Both the position numbers and the translations under genes were made by a program. DNA of 64,000 nucleotides from Ornithinibacillus scapharcae TW25. GTDB lineage: Bacteria; Bacillota; Bacilli; Bacillales; Amphibacillaceae. The notes under the pieces were generated by a model. The model was not told the origin of the DNA. It saw nothing but the letters and a program-made list of their open reading frames with translations, and did not search any database. The DNA lies in contig NZ_AEWH01000059.1 of NCBI RefSeq assembly GCF_000190475.1, positions 1 through 64,000 on the forward strand. The letters are read 5' to 3'. Below are positions 55,639 to 64,000 of this stretch, piece by piece (position 1 is the stretch's first letter; every line of letters starts with the position of its first letter).

Positions 55639-56520
55639 ATGTTAACAACGGAAACAAGAATTGGATTTATTGGTACGGGTGTAATGGGGAAAAGTATGGC
55701 CAAAAATTTAATGGATGCAGGTTACCCTCTATCCATATATACTCGCACAAAAGCAAAGGCCGATGAACTTATTCAGCAAGGCGCTACGTGGTACGATACT
55801 GTGGCAGAAATTGCTGTACACACTGATGTTATCATCACCATAGTCGGTTACCCAAAAGATGTTGAAGAAGTTTATTTTGGGGCAGATGGGATTATTGAAA
55901 ATGCCAATCCAGGCACTTATATTATTGATATGACAACTTCTAAGCCGTCACTTGCGAAAGAAATTTATCAAAGAGCCAAGGAGAACAATATCCATGCACT
56001 TGATGCGCCTGTATCAGGGGGTGACATAGGCGCTAAAAGTGGCACCTTAGCCATTATGGTCGGTGGCGAAAAGAAAGCATTTGATGCTGTGTTGCCTATC
56101 CTAGATATAATGGGAACTAACATCATTTTACAAGGGCCTGCAGGTGCTGGACAGCATACAAAAATAAGTAATCAAATTGCTATTGCTTCTAATATGATTG
56201 GCGTTTGCGAAGCAATTGTATATGCTAAGAAGGCTGGATTAGATCCTGCTCGTGTCTTGGATAGTATTACTACTGGAGCTGCTGGGAGTTTCTCTTTATC
56301 GAAGCTTGCGCCTAGAATGATTTCAGGTGACTTTGCACCAGGATTTTATGTAAAACACTTTATAAAAGACATGACCCTTGCCATTGAATCGGCAGAGGAG
56401 ATGGGACTTTCCACTCCAGGATTATCCCTTTCTCTCAAGCTTTATCAAGAATTAGCTGAAAAAGGCGAAGCTGACAGTGGTACACAGGCGTTGATTAAAC
56501 TATTTAGTTCATCTTTTTAG
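55639..56520 (+). CDS. NAD(P)-dependent oxidoreductase, 3-hydroxyisobutyrate dehydrogenase family (YkwC-like)
   Basis: This 293-residue protein has the N-terminal Rossmann motif IGFIGTGVMGKSMAKNL, the substrate signature DAPVSGGDIGAKSGTLAIMVGG (about 122-143) and the catalytic Lys in GQHTKISNQI. It oxidises a beta-hydroxyacid; the substrate is not known. YkwC of B. subtilis is the nearest I can name. The ATG at 55639 has GGGGAG eight bases before it; a GTG three codons upstream overlaps this. Confidence 0.88.
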   Translation: MLTTETRIGFIGTGVMGKSMAKNLMDAGYPLSIYTRTKAKADELIQQGATWYDTVAEIAVHTDVIITIVGYPKDVEEVYFGADGIIENANPGTYIIDMTTSKPSLAKEIYQRAKENNIHALDAPVSGGDIGAKSGTLAIMVGGEKKAFDAVLPILDIMGTNIILQGPAGAGQHTKISNQIAIASNMIGVCEAIVYAKKAGLDPARVLDSITTGAAGSFSLSKLAPRMISGDFAPGFYVKHFIKDMTLAIESAEEMGLSTPGLSLSLKLYQELAEKGEADSGTQALIKLFSSSF

Positions 56521-56819
56521 TTTCTACGCTTTTCAATCTCTTGTTGAACTACAAAAGCTAAATCATCGTTCCCAAAAATTTGCAGTACAGATAACACAGT
56601 CTCATCAGATATTTCATCAGACTCATTTTTGGGAACAGTTAATTCTATTGCCTCTTCTAATGCTTGATTATTTGGTTGAGACGGATATGCTAATTGATAT
56701 AATTCCATCGGATTCAACTCATGATTAATGCACCATTGAGCAAAGATTAGTACCATTAACTTCTCATCTTTTTGATATTTTTCTATGATATAGTCTTCCA
56801 TTTCTTTATTCATCTTCAT
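56517..56819 (-). CDS. Hypothetical protein, acidic and helical
   Basis: This 100-residue protein is acidic and looks helical (EDYIIEKYQKDEKLMVLIFA). I do not recognise a family. Its frame overlaps the end of the methyltransferase gene by 14 bases on the same strand, suggesting translational coupling. The stop overlaps the end of the convergent oxidoreductase gene. An ATG two codons later (56813) is an alternative start. Confidence 0.6.
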   Translation of the reverse strand: MKMNKEMEDYIIEKYQKDEKLMVLIFAQWCINHELNPMELYQLAYPSQPNNQALEEAIELTVPKNESDEISDETVLSVLQIFGNDDLAFVVQQEIEKRRN

Positions 56820-57495
56820 CACCAACTTTTCGGAGTAAGAATACCCACATAAAACTTAATGCTTGTTTTAATACAATGGATAAATCTTGATAATTTCTCT
56901 CTGTCACACCCTCTTTATATACCCCAAACTCATCAACTGGTTCAAATCCTAGCTCTCTAGATAGCTTGAAAAACTCCCATGGCATCATATGATTACATAT
57001 CGTTGGTTTCCCATATACTTTTGGAAACCCACTCGCTCTTGGACCAGCCGTTGGTCCTAATATCCCCACACAGAGCACACCATTTGGTTTTAATACTCGT
57101 TTCAATTCCCGAAGGGCTTGTTCTGGTATCTCCACCCATTCTAGTACATTAATACACATTACACCATCAAAAGACGACTCTTCCATTGGAATCGCGCAAA
57201 CATCTCCAGTAGAGAAGGAAATATTTTCTGCATTTGCTTTTGCATTCGTAATCATTTCATCCGAAATATCTATGCCCATTACATCATGACCTAGTTTATG
57301 TAATTTGGCTGTACCATAGCCATCACCACAGCCCACATCTAACACATTAGAACCCGCCTCAAGATATTGATGTATAAAAGGAATAATATCTTTCCTACTT
57401 CCTGTTTCCCACATCCCCTGACTTTTACTGTTCCAAAATGCAGCACGACTATCCCATTCTTTTTTTGATTTCATTCCCCAATCAAATGAGCTCAT
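56806..57495 (-). CDS. SAM-dependent class I methyltransferase
   Basis: This 229-residue protein has the SAM motif I VLDVGCGDGYGTAKL, acidic loop GIDISDEMI, STGDVCAIP and post-motif GVMCINVLEWVE. It is of the Methyltransf_11/25 type; the substrate cannot be told. The ATG at 57495 has GGTGG eight bases before it. It is co-transcribed with the hypothetical gene that overlaps its 3' end. Confidence 0.88.
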   Translation of the reverse strand: MSSFDWGMKSKKEWDSRAAFWNSKSQGMWETGSRKDIIPFIHQYLEAGSNVLDVGCGDGYGTAKLHKLGHDVMGIDISDEMITNAKANAENISFSTGDVCAIPMEESSFDGVMCINVLEWVEIPEQALRELKRVLKPNGVLCVGILGPTAGPRASGFPKVYGKPTICNHMMPWEFFKLSRELGFEPVDEFGVYKEGVTERNYQDLSIVLKQALSFMWVFLLRKVGDEDE

Positions 57496-57546
57496 ACTAT
57501 ACACCACCATTTGTTTTATGATGAAAAACTTCCCTAAAATGTATAA

Positions 57547-57576
57547 AAAGGCTTATCTCAACCGAGATAAGCCTTT
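57547..57576 (-). terminator. Terminator after the cold-shock gene
   Basis: A perfect 13-bp stem AAAGGCTTATCTC with its complement encloses AACC and lies 13 bases after the csp stop. Confidence 0.85.
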
Positions 57577-57589
57577 GTGTTTGTTTTAA

Positions 57590-57787
57590 TTATAGTTTAG
57601 TAACGTTAGCTGCTTGTGGTCCGCGGTTACCTTCAACGATTTCAAATTCAACTTCTTGACCTTCTTCAAGAGTTTTGAAACCTTCAGATTGAATAGCTGA
57701 GAAGTGTACGAATACATCGTCTCCGTCTTCGCGCTCGATGAAACCGAAACCTTTTTCTGCGTTAAACCATTTTACTTTACCAGTCAT
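57590..57787 (-). CDS. Cold-shock protein, CspA/CspB family
   Basis: This 65-residue OB-fold RNA chaperone has RNP1 KGFGFIERE and RNP2 DVFVHFSAI. It melts mRNA structure in the cold. It starts after AGGAGGTCATATAA. Which csp paralogue it is cannot be decided. Confidence 0.95.
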   Translation of the reverse strand: MTGKVKWFNAEKGFGFIEREDGDDVFVHFSAIQSEGFKTLEEGQEVEFEIVEGNRGPQAANVTKL

Positions 57788-58168
57788 TTATATGACCTCC
57801 TTATTGAATAGCTTGCAAAGTACAATTGAACCTAATACTTTTACACCTACTCTAATAAGAGATCGTAAAGTATTACCAATTTCAATTACCTTTTGCTACT
57901 TTTAACTTTAACCGTTTGCAAAAAAAAATGCAAGTAAATCATAAATTTTTAGTGGATTTTTTCAAGCACAACATATTATACGACTTTATTAGCTAAATAA
58001 GGCTAAAATTCGACAATAGCGTTGCCTTTTTGTAACGTGCCAACTGCAAACCCTATTGAATTTTTCACAAAAACTTGTTAAACTATACACTTGCAAGATT
58101 ATAAAAAGTAAATAACAACTACCAACATTTATATCTTGCAAATATGAATGATAGGTGGTAATGAAAAA
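57788..58168. other. Divergent intergenic region with long csp leader
   Basis: The minus-strand csp leader probably begins near 57920, after TTGCAT...TTAAAG (TTGC followed by nine T and GCAA is also a small inverted repeat), giving an untranslated region of about 130 bases as is usual for cold-shock genes. The plus-strand part leads to trhO; its promoter is not clear. Confidence 0.35.
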
Positions 58169-59143
58169 ATGGAAGATTATCGAGTGTTGTTGTACTACAA
58201 GTATGTAGACATCGAAGACCCTGAAGCTTTTGCAAAAGAACATCTGGAATTTTGTAAAGGAAATGATCTAAAGGGTAGAATCTTAGTGGCAAGAGAAGGT
58301 ATCAATGGAACAGTTTCTGGTACAGTAGAAAATACGAATAAGTACATGGAAATGATGCATAATGATCCTCGCTTTGCAGACTTAGTCTTTAAAGTAGACG
58401 AACATGATGGTCATGCATTTAAGAAAATGCATGTACGCCCACGAAAAGAACTAGTAACATTACGTTTAGATGAAGAAGAGAATCCAGATCCAAAAGAATT
58501 AACAGGTGAGTTCCTTTCTCCAAAAGAGTGGCGTGAAGCGATGGAACGTGATGATGTGGTTATCTTTGATACACGAAATGACTATGAGTACGAATTAGGT
58601 CATTTCCGTGGAGCACTTAACCCAGATATTGATAATTTCCGTGATTTACCAGAATGGGTACGTAAGAACAGACACCTTATTGAAGGTAAAAAGATTTTAA
58701 TGTACTGTACTGGCGGTATCCGTTGTGAGAAATTTACTGGTTGGATGATCAAGGAAGGCTTTGAAGATGTAGCACAGCTTCATGGTGGTATTGTTACGTA
58801 CGGTAAGGACCCAGAAGTACAAGGAGAACTATGGGATGGTAAGTGTTACGTATTTGACGAGCGTATTGCAGTTGATATCAACAGTAAAGAACATGTAGTA
58901 GTTGGTAAAGACTACTTTGACGGCGAGCCATGTGAACGCTATGTAAATTGTGGAAATCCTGAATGTAATAAACAAATTCTCTGCTCAGAAGAAAATGAGC
59001 ATAAATATATGAGAGGTTGTACACATGAATGCCGTGTGCACCCACGCAACTTATATGTGCAAGAACATAATCTTTCTCCAGAAGAGATTGAGAATAGACT
59101 TGCTATTATTGCAAATGAAGATAAAATAGCTCAACAAGCGTAA
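58169..59143 (+). CDS. trhO: tRNA uridine(34) hydroxylase TrhO (rhodanese family)
   Basis: This 324-residue enzyme makes 5-hydroxyuridine at tRNA position 34 with oxygen. The N-terminal domain (about 1-95), the rhodanese domain with active Cys180 in [16 protein letters not shown], and a C-terminal zinc-like cluster ([18 protein letters not shown]) are all present. Older name: YbfQ/YceA rhodanese. The ATG at 58169 gives the family length; an ATG seven codons upstream is less likely. Confidence 0.92.
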   Translation: MEDYRVLLYYKYVDIEDPEAFAKEHLEFCKGNDLKGRILVAREGINGTVSGTVENTNKYMEMMHNDPRFADLVFKVDEHDGHAFKKMHVRPRKELVTLRLDEEENPDPKELTGEFLSPKEWREAMERDDVVIFDTRNDYEYELGHFRGALNPDIDNFRDLPEWVRKNRHLIEGKKILMYCTGGIRCEKFTGWMIKEGFEDVAQLHGGIVTYGKDPEVQGELWDGKCYVFDERIAVDINSKEHVVVGKDYFDGEPCERYVNCGNPECNKQILCSEENEHKYMRGCTHECRVHPRNLYVQEHNLSPEEIENRLAIIANEDKIAQQA

Positions 59144-59148
59144 AATAT

Positions 59149-59180
59149 AGAAGACGGCCAGTCAATTTGGCCGTCTTCTT
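59149..59180 (+). terminator. Terminator after trhO
   Basis: A perfect 12-bp stem AGAAGACGGCCA with its complement, 7-base loop. Confidence 0.9.
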
Positions 59181-59239
59181 ACTTTATATAAATCAGGGTT
59201 ATTTGGTATGATGGTTATAGAAAAGGAGGGGTTTACGAA

Positions 59240-59716
59240 TTGAGTATTTACGATATATCTGCCGAAACGCTACAAGGAGAAACAAAGAGTTTCAGTGATT
59301 ATAAAGGTAAAGTGTTAGTGATTGTTAATACTGCAAGTAAATGTGGATTTGCTCCTCAATTTGATGGTTTACAAAAGATATATGAAACATATCAGGATAA
59401 AGGATTGGAAGTGCTTGGATTTCCATGTGATCAATTTGCCAATCAGGAACCCGGAACTAGTGAAGATATCGCAAGTTTTTGCCAAAAAAATTATGGGGTT
59501 TCCTTCCAAATGTTTGACAAAATTGATGTAAAGGGGCCGAACGCCCATCCATTATTCCAATTATTAACCAAAGAAGTAAAAGGGTTGTTAAGTGAGGATA
59601 TTAAATGGAATTTTACCAAGTTCTTAGTAGATCAAACTGGCAAAGTAGTAAAACGTTATGCACCTCAAACAGCTCCTGAAAAAATGATAAAAGATATTGA
59701 AAAATTATTGAGCTAA
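59240..59716 (+). CDS. Glutathione peroxidase-family thiol peroxidase (BsaA-like)
   Basis: This 158-residue thioredoxin-fold peroxidase has catalytic Cys35 (not selenocysteine) in [11 protein letters not shown], Gln in [12 protein letters not shown] and Trp in KWNFTKFLV. Reducing hydroperoxides with thioredoxin or bacillithiol is likely, as this genus lacks glutathione. TTG start, preceded by AAGGAGG. Confidence 0.9.
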   Translation: MSIYDISAETLQGETKSFSDYKGKVLVIVNTASKCGFAPQFDGLQKIYETYQDKGLEVLGFPCDQFANQEPGTSEDIASFCQKNYGVSFQMFDKIDVKGPNAHPLFQLLTKEVKGLLSEDIKWNFTKFLVDQTGKVVKRYAPQTAPEKMIKDIEKLLS

Positions 59717-59725
59717 ACAATCAAA

Positions 59726-59759
59726 TCCCCTCCAGGATAAAGGTCAACCTTAGAGGGGA
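59726..59759. terminator. Bidirectional terminator after glutathione peroxidase gene
   Basis: TCCCCTC pairs with GAGGGGA; an inner AAGGT/ACCTT pairing extends it. T-run on plus; convergent with the ABC operon. Confidence 0.8.
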
Positions 59760-59766
59760 CTTTTAT

Positions 59767-60489
59767 TTATAAAACCTTTGATAAGAATTCCTCTGCCCTT
59801 TTTGTTGTTGGTTTAGAGAAAAAGGCTTCTGGTCTTCCTTCCTCCATTAGTCTTCCATCATCCATAAATAGAATTCTATCTGCAACCTCTTTTGCAAAAT
59901 TCATCTCATGAGTCACAACTATCATGGTTATTCCTGTCTTTGCTAAATCTCTCATAACATCCAGCACTTCCTTAACCATCTCGGGGTCAAGTGCTGAGGT
60001 CGGTTCATCAAACAGCATAATTTCAGGTTTCATGGCTAGTGCTCTTGCAATTGCTACACGTTGCTTTTGCCCGCCAGACAATCGGTTTGGATAAGCATTA
60101 ATCTTATCCATTAAACCTACCTTTGCTAGTAGCTCCTGAGCACTCTCTTCTGCTTGAGCTTTTGACTGATTTTTCACCTTTATCGGTGCGTACATCACAT
60201 TTTCAAGTACGGTCATATGCGGAAATAAATGAAAGTGTTGAAAAACCATTCCAATATGCTTTCTTATTTCTGACTTATTAATTTTAGGATTCGTTATTTC
60301 CTTATCATCAATCCATATAAATCCATTAGAAGGGCTCTCCAATAGATTTAAACTGCGTAAAAAGGTGGATTTTCCTGAACCAGACGGACCAATGACAGCA
60401 ACAACTTCTCCTCGATTGATAGTTGTTGTAATATTTTTTAATACCATATTGTCCCCGAATGTCTTGGTAAGATTGATTGTTTTAATCAC
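59767..60489 (-). CDS. Polar amino acid ABC transporter ATPase
   Basis: This 240-residue ATPase has Walker [11 protein letters not shown]-loop [18 protein letters not shown] (the HisP/GlnQ type), signature [15 protein letters not shown], Walker [15 protein letters not shown] and H-loop VVTHEMNFA. It overlaps the permease gene by 8 bases. It is the last gene of the M20-binding protein-permease-ATPase unit. Confidence 0.93.
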   Translation of the reverse strand: MIKTINLTKTFGDNMVLKNITTTINRGEVVAVIGPSGSGKSTFLRSLNLLESPSNGFIWIDDKEITNPKINKSEIRKHIGMVFQHFHLFPHMTVLENVMYAPIKVKNQSKAQAEESAQELLAKVGLMDKINAYPNRLSGGQKQRVAIARALAMKPEIMLFDEPTSALDPEMVKEVLDVMRDLAKTGITMIVVTHEMNFAKEVADRILFMDDGRLMEEGRPEAFFSKPTTKRAEEFLSKVL

Positions 60490-61141
60490 TCTGTCTCATC
60501 CTCCGTTCTACCCAACTACCTATATTGGTTAAAATAAAGATCATCACCCAGTAAATAATTCCTGCAACGAGCAATGGTTCGAAGTTACGATATAATTGCG
60601 CTCCGACAATTTCTGCCCTTCTCATTAAATCCATATATCCGATAGTAGATACCAGTGCGGATTCTTTTGTTAGGGTGATAAATTCGTTCATCAATGCTGG
60701 CAAAATATTTTTTAAGGCTTGTGGTAAAATAATATTCACCATCATTGGGCGATACGAAACACCTAATGCCTCTGCTGCTTCGACTTGCCCCTTATCAACA
60801 GCCATAATTCCTGCCCTTATAATTTCAGACACATAAGCTGCAGAATTAAGACCGAATGCAAGAACTGCACTTAAGAACACTGGAATATCATATAAAAACA
60901 ATTGTGGAACAGCATAATGAATAATCATCAGCTGTAAGATTAACGGTGTTCCACGAAATATCGACGTATATACATCTGCTGGCCACTTTAGCCATTTACG
61001 TTTACTTATTTTACATAGTGCTAAGACTGTTCCTAAAACTAATCCAAAAATGATGGATACACTTACAAACTTTAACGTTGCCCCTATTCCTTCTAATATA
61101 AAAGGAATGGAAGGCACGATTTGGCTAAAGTCCAAATTCAT
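60482..61141 (-). CDS. Polar amino acid ABC transporter permease
   Basis: This 219-residue inner-membrane permease has about five helices and the HisM-type motifs [13 protein letters not shown] and [25 protein letters not shown]. The ATG at 61141 is preceded by GAGG; five codons upstream are excluded by the weaker site. A single permease gene suggests a homodimer. Confidence 0.92.
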   Translation of the reverse strand: MNLDFSQIVPSIPFILEGIGATLKFVSVSIIFGLVLGTVLALCKISKRKWLKWPADVYTSIFRGTPLILQLMIIHYAVPQLFLYDIPVFLSAVLAFGLNSAAYVSEIIRAGIMAVDKGQVEAAEALGVSYRPMMVNIILPQALKNILPALMNEFITLTKESALVSTIGYMDLMRRAEIVGAQLYRNFEPLLVAGIIYWVMIFILTNIGSWVERRMRQSD

Positions 61142-61172
61142 GCCCTCACACCTCACTTTCTAGTTGAACAAA

Positions 61173-61940
61173 TCATTCATAATCTGATAGCCATTTATCT
61201 TTTAGCTCTTGTAATGTCCCATCTTCTTCAAACTTTTTCAGAATTGCATCTACTTCATCTACTAGTTCACTACCTTTTGGAAATGCGATAGCCATTCCTG
61301 GAGAACTTGTGGTTGGATCATCAAATCCTACCAAACCTTGCGAATTGATATAACCAGTCGCTACGGTTTTATCCATGTAAGCAACATCTATACGGTTTGA
61401 GCTTAACTCTTGAATCAAGATGCTTGCACTGTCTACTTTTTTCACTTCAAATCCATACTCTTCCGCTAATAAATCCGCACCTTCTTCTTGTATCGTTCCG
61501 AGCTGGACACCTACTATTTTCCCTTCCAGACTAGCTAGGTCTTGAAATTTATCTTCTTGTTTCGAGATGAACATTTCACCTGAACTATGATAGGAAGCTG
61601 AAAAATCCACATTTTGACGTCTTTCCTCTGTTGCACTCATTCCAGCAAGGACCATATCAACTCGTTTCGCTTGAAGCGAACCAATTAGACCATCAAAATC
61701 CATATCCTCAATTTGCAACTCATAACCTAGTTCATCTGCAATTGCTTGAGCTAATTCCACATCAAATCCAATAAATTTCCCTTCCGAATCATAGGACTCG
61801 AATGGAGGAAAATCTGCTGAAGTTGCCATTTTTAACACCTTTTTATCCACTTTTTCTGACGAATTCGCTTCACCTGTTCCACACGCTGCAAGAATACCTG
61901 CAACTAATAAAACCAATATACCTAAGATAAATTTCTTCAA
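61173..61940 (-). CDS. Amino acid ABC transporter substrate-binding lipoprotein
   Basis: This 255-residue lipoprotein has lipobox AGILAAC (near residue 19) and an SBP_bac_3 domain: TSADFPPFESYDSEGKFIGF, MDFDGLIGSLQAKRVDMVLAGM, and LGTIQEEG. The Asp and Arg pattern is that of basic or polar amino acid binders, similar to ArtP, but specificity is open. I take the TTG at 61940 as start, with AAGGAG nine bases before it; nearby ATGs are badly spaced. Confidence 0.9.
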   Translation of the reverse strand: MKKFILGILVLLVAGILAACGTGEANSSEKVDKKVLKMATSADFPPFESYDSEGKFIGFDVELAQAIADELGYELQIEDMDFDGLIGSLQAKRVDMVLAGMSATEERRQNVDFSASYHSSGEMFISKQEDKFQDLASLEGKIVGVQLGTIQEEGADLLAEEYGFEVKKVDSASILIQELSSNRIDVAYMDKTVATGYINSQGLVGFDDPTTSSPGMAIAFPKGSELVDEVDAILKKFEEDGTLQELKDKWLSDYE

Positions 61941-62003
61941 ATGAATCATCTCCTTAATAAACATTAATAGTGATAAATAAATATACATAACTATGCATAA
62001 AAA

Positions 62004-63161
62004 TTACTTTCTCTGAAATTCTGTTTGGATGGATTCTAGCAATTGCTTATCAGATAGAATATCATAACCTGTAGAAGCTAATGCCAATACTCCTGATTTT
62101 AATGCTTCCAAACCATCATTGGTTATCGTTTGATCTGCAAAATCTCTTGTATGAGCAACTAATCCCGGTTTATTTAAACCAATGTACGGATGAATTGCTG
62201 GAACAATTTGACTAACGTTGCCCATATCAATCGATCCATAGGACTGTTTTGCTGGTAGAACTGGTAGATTACTAGTTTGTTGTAAATTTTTCGTAAAGGC
62301 GTCAGACAGAACCTGGTTTGTGATCATTTCATCATAACTAAGCTCATAATTTGACATGTCAAGAGTTGCACTAGTCATACATGCAGCACCTTTGGCAATG
62401 TTTTTTACCTTTTCCACTACTTCATCCAAATAAGCTCGTTTCTTTGCACGGATATAAAACTGTCCTACCGCATAGTCTGGAACAACATTCGCTGCCTTCC
62501 CACCTTCTGAAATTACACCATGGATTCTTACATCAGAAGGTAGATGCTCTCTTAACGCGTTGATTCCATTAAACAATTGAATCACACTGTCTAAAGCATT
62601 AATTCCCTCTTCTGGTGAGGCTGCTGCATGGGAAGCCTTCCCAGTGTAAGCAAATTGAATTGCGTCCATTGCCAAAGAATCGCCACTTACATAGGACTGA
62701 TCACTTGGATGTAGTATCATCGCAACATCTATATCTTGGAAAACACCTTGCTCGCTCATCGCTACCTTAGCACCATTCGTTTCTTCTGCTGGAGTTCCAA
62801 GTACAACCACACTTCCGCCAGTATGTTGAATAATTTTACTTAGTATAATTCCTGCCCCAATACTCATCGTCCCAATTAAATTATGACCACACCCATGCCC
62901 TACACCAGGTAGTGCGTCATATTCCGCTAAATAGGCAATCTTTGGACCTGGGTTTCCACTATCAAACTCCGCTTTAAATGCCGTTTCCCTTCCTACTATT
63001 CCTGTTTCCACCTGAAAACTATGTTCGGTTAGTAAACTAGTTAATAATTTCATAGATTCAAATTCCTGATCACCTAGCTCTGGATTCTCAAACATTTGAT
63101 TGACAATTTTCCATAACTCCGGTTGAATGCTAGATAACTCGATCTTTAGTTTTTCCTTCAT
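62004..63161 (-). CDS. M20-family amidohydrolase (aminoacyl-aminobenzoate/dipeptidase type)
   Basis: This 385-residue cytoplasmic metallopeptidase has YLAEYDALPGVGHGCGHNLIG (metal His and Asp), the catalytic Glu pair TPAEETNGAK, and the dimerisation domain KASHAAASPEEGINALD. It resembles AbgB/ACY1L2 enzymes that release amino acids from N-acyl or aminobenzoyl conjugates. It leads the amino acid ABC operon, so the transporter may import its substrate. Starts after AAGGGTGA. Confidence 0.88.
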   Translation of the reverse strand: MKEKLKIELSSIQPELWKIVNQMFENPELGDQEFESMKLLTSLLTEHSFQVETGIVGRETAFKAEFDSGNPGPKIAYLAEYDALPGVGHGCGHNLIGTMSIGAGIILSKIIQHTGGSVVVLGTPAEETNGAKVAMSEQGVFQDIDVAMILHPSDQSYVSGDSLAMDAIQFAYTGKASHAAASPEEGINALDSVIQLFNGINALREHLPSDVRIHGVISEGGKAANVVPDYAVGQFYIRAKKRAYLDEVVEKVKNIAKGAACMTSATLDMSNYELSYDEMITNQVLSDAFTKNLQQTSNLPVLPAKQSYGSIDMGNVSQIVPAIHPYIGLNKPGLVAHTRDFADQTITNDGLEALKSGVLALASTGYDILSDKQLLESIQTEFQRK

Positions 63162-63202
63162 GTTTATTCACCCTTATGTATAATTATTAGGTTACGTGTA
63201 TA

Positions 63203-63231
63203 TTTATACCACCTATTGTAAAAAAACACAA
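63203..63231 (-). promoter_or_regulatory. Promoter of the M20-ABC operon
   Basis: Minus-strand -35 TTGTGT (63226-63231), 17 bases, -10 TATAAA (63203-63208). The inverted repeat CTATTGT...ACAATAG (63214-63235) overlaps the -35 and spacer and could be an operator. Confidence 0.6.
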
Positions 63232-63307
63232 TAGTTTTTTCGTTTTTTCCTCGTATAGATATTCCTTATGAACTAGATATCTGTTCACAACCTTAACAGG
63301 AATACAA

Positions 63308-63333
63308 AAAGAGCTTAGTTCCCTAAGCTCTTT
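63308..63333 (-). terminator. Terminator after proS
   Basis: A perfect 11-bp stem AAAGAGCTTAG with its complement encloses TTCC and is followed by TTGTATT on the minus strand. Confidence 0.85.
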
Positions 63334-63353
63334 CATCTTTCATGGTTTGGTTA

Positions 63354-64000
63354 TTAATATGCTTTAGCCCAATAAACCATTTCTTCTGCTTCTTTTCCAC
63401 AACAAACACATGTGTCAGAGACATTTTCTTGTTCAAAAGGAATACAGCGGGATGTAGCCGTTGTTTCTTCCTTTATTTTCTCCTCACATGCAACATCACC
63501 ACACCACATTGCTTTAATGAATCCGCCTTTCTCATCAAGCGTATGTTTGAATTCATCCATGTTGGTTGCGATAGATGTTTTCTCATTTCGAAGAGCAAGC
63601 GCCTTGTCATATAGGTTTTGCTGAATTTCGTCTAATAAAGCAGGTAGACGACCTTCTAAATCACTTAATGCAACAAATTCTTTTTCACCTGTGTCACGGC
63701 GTACAAGCACCACTTGCTCATTTTCGATATCTTTTGGTCCCATCTCAATTCGGACAGGGATCCCTTTCATTTCATATTCATTAAACTTCCATCCTGGCAT
63801 CTTGTCGCTAGCGTCTATGTCTACACGTACTATCGATTTTAATTGGTCACGTAATGCATATGCTTTATCTAGCACCCCTTCTTTATGTTGAGCAATTGGT
63901 ACGATCATTGCTTGTATTGGTGCAATTCTTGGTGGTACAACTAGACCTCTATTATCACCATGAACCATTATTAAAGCACCCATAATTCTTGTCGATAGAC
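63354..64000 (-). CDS. proS: Prolyl-tRNA synthetase, archaeal/eukaryote-type, 3' part
   Basis: The C-terminal 215 residues or so are in the window; the gene starts beyond the right edge. [25 protein letters not shown] is motif 3, followed by the anticodon-binding domain and the zinc-binding C-terminal domain ([32 protein letters not shown]). The final Tyr and zinc domain mark the short ProS type without the bacterial editing insert. The reading frame continues open through base 64000. Confidence 0.93.
   Translation of the reverse strand, partial: LSTRIMGALIMVHGDNRGLVVPPRIAPIQAMIVPIAQHKEGVLDKAYALRDQLKSIVRVDIDASDKMPGWKFNEYEMKGIPVRIEMGPKDIENEQVVLVRRDTGEKEFVALSDLEGRLPALLDEIQQNLYDKALALRNEKTSIATNMDEFKHTLDEKGGFIKAMWCGDVACEEKIKEETTATSRCIPFEQENVSDTCVCCGKEAEEMVYWAKAY

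Noticed and set aside
62004-63353. T-box or SAM riboswitch before the M20/ABC operon or proS
   Set aside because: The leader of the M20 gene is only about 40 bases and has no T-box motif, and the 5' end of proS is outside the window.

Overview
The window looks like chromosomal core genome of a low-GC, spore-forming Bacillaceae species. Codon use is AT-rich, Shine-Dalgarno sequences are strong, TTG and GTG starts are frequent, and the genes include sigB/rsb, a YteA-family protein, yppG, cssRS and the ydb/ydc block of Bacillus subtilis. The overall style suggests a halotolerant genus near Oceanobacillus, Virgibacillus or Ornithinibacillus. That placement is inference from gene content. I see no prophage, transposase, CRISPR array or rRNA gene.

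Left part (1-19.7 kb, mostly minus strand). A 12-tRNA cluster is followed by sprT-like ydcK, katA, tex, the sigma-B stressosome operon (rsbRA-rsbS-rsbT-rsbU-rsbV-rsbW-sigB-rsbX), the ndoAI-ndoA toxin-antitoxin pair, alr, ydcC, acpS, a rhomboid protease, ydbT-ydbS and cshA. From memory this is the B. subtilis order from ydbR to trnS, with a catalase gene inserted in the opposite direction between tex and sprT. The tRNA-Leu(GAG) gene carries an intact, empty ICEBs1-type attachment core. The tRNA cluster appears to have two promoters.

Middle part (20-38.5 kb). It holds an EamA transporter, a DegV fatty-acid-binding protein, a carboxylesterase, YppG and an EcsAB-like exporter. Next come a phosphonate-type ABC importer (phnD-phnC-phnE-phnE) followed by a leaderless 5'-nucleotidase-family phosphoesterase, and a YkoGH-type two-component system with a PepSY lipid-face protein that ends in a poly-Asp tail. 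A glyoxalase-like protein, a YdbP thioredoxin, a DUF368 (PopT-type) membrane protein, a PadR regulator with an integral membrane partner and a CapA-family lipoprotein complete the region. A GC-rich interspersed repeat lies at 37192-37307.

Right part (38.8-64 kb). It holds a thiolase, two small membrane proteins, an alpha-glucosidase and the trehalose operon (treP-treC-treR) with a well-resolved operator, promoter and cre. Then come a PQQ-type sugar dehydrogenase lipoprotein, typA, and the secretion-stress locus cssR-cssS with divergent htrB. After these are a zinc ribbon protein, a YteA-family protein, a 3-hydroxyisobutyrate dehydrogenase-like enzyme, a methyltransferase, a cold-shock protein, trhO and glutathione peroxidase. 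The window ends with an amino-acid ABC importer co-transcribed with an M20 amidohydrolase, and the 3' end of an archaeal-type proS.

The most notable anomaly is that cssS and htrB, divergent neighbours in one regulatory circuit, each carry a single-base frameshift in an A-run. Either the circuit has decayed or the assembly has homopolymer errors. I found no clearly undescribed multi-gene system; most genes are recognisable families.
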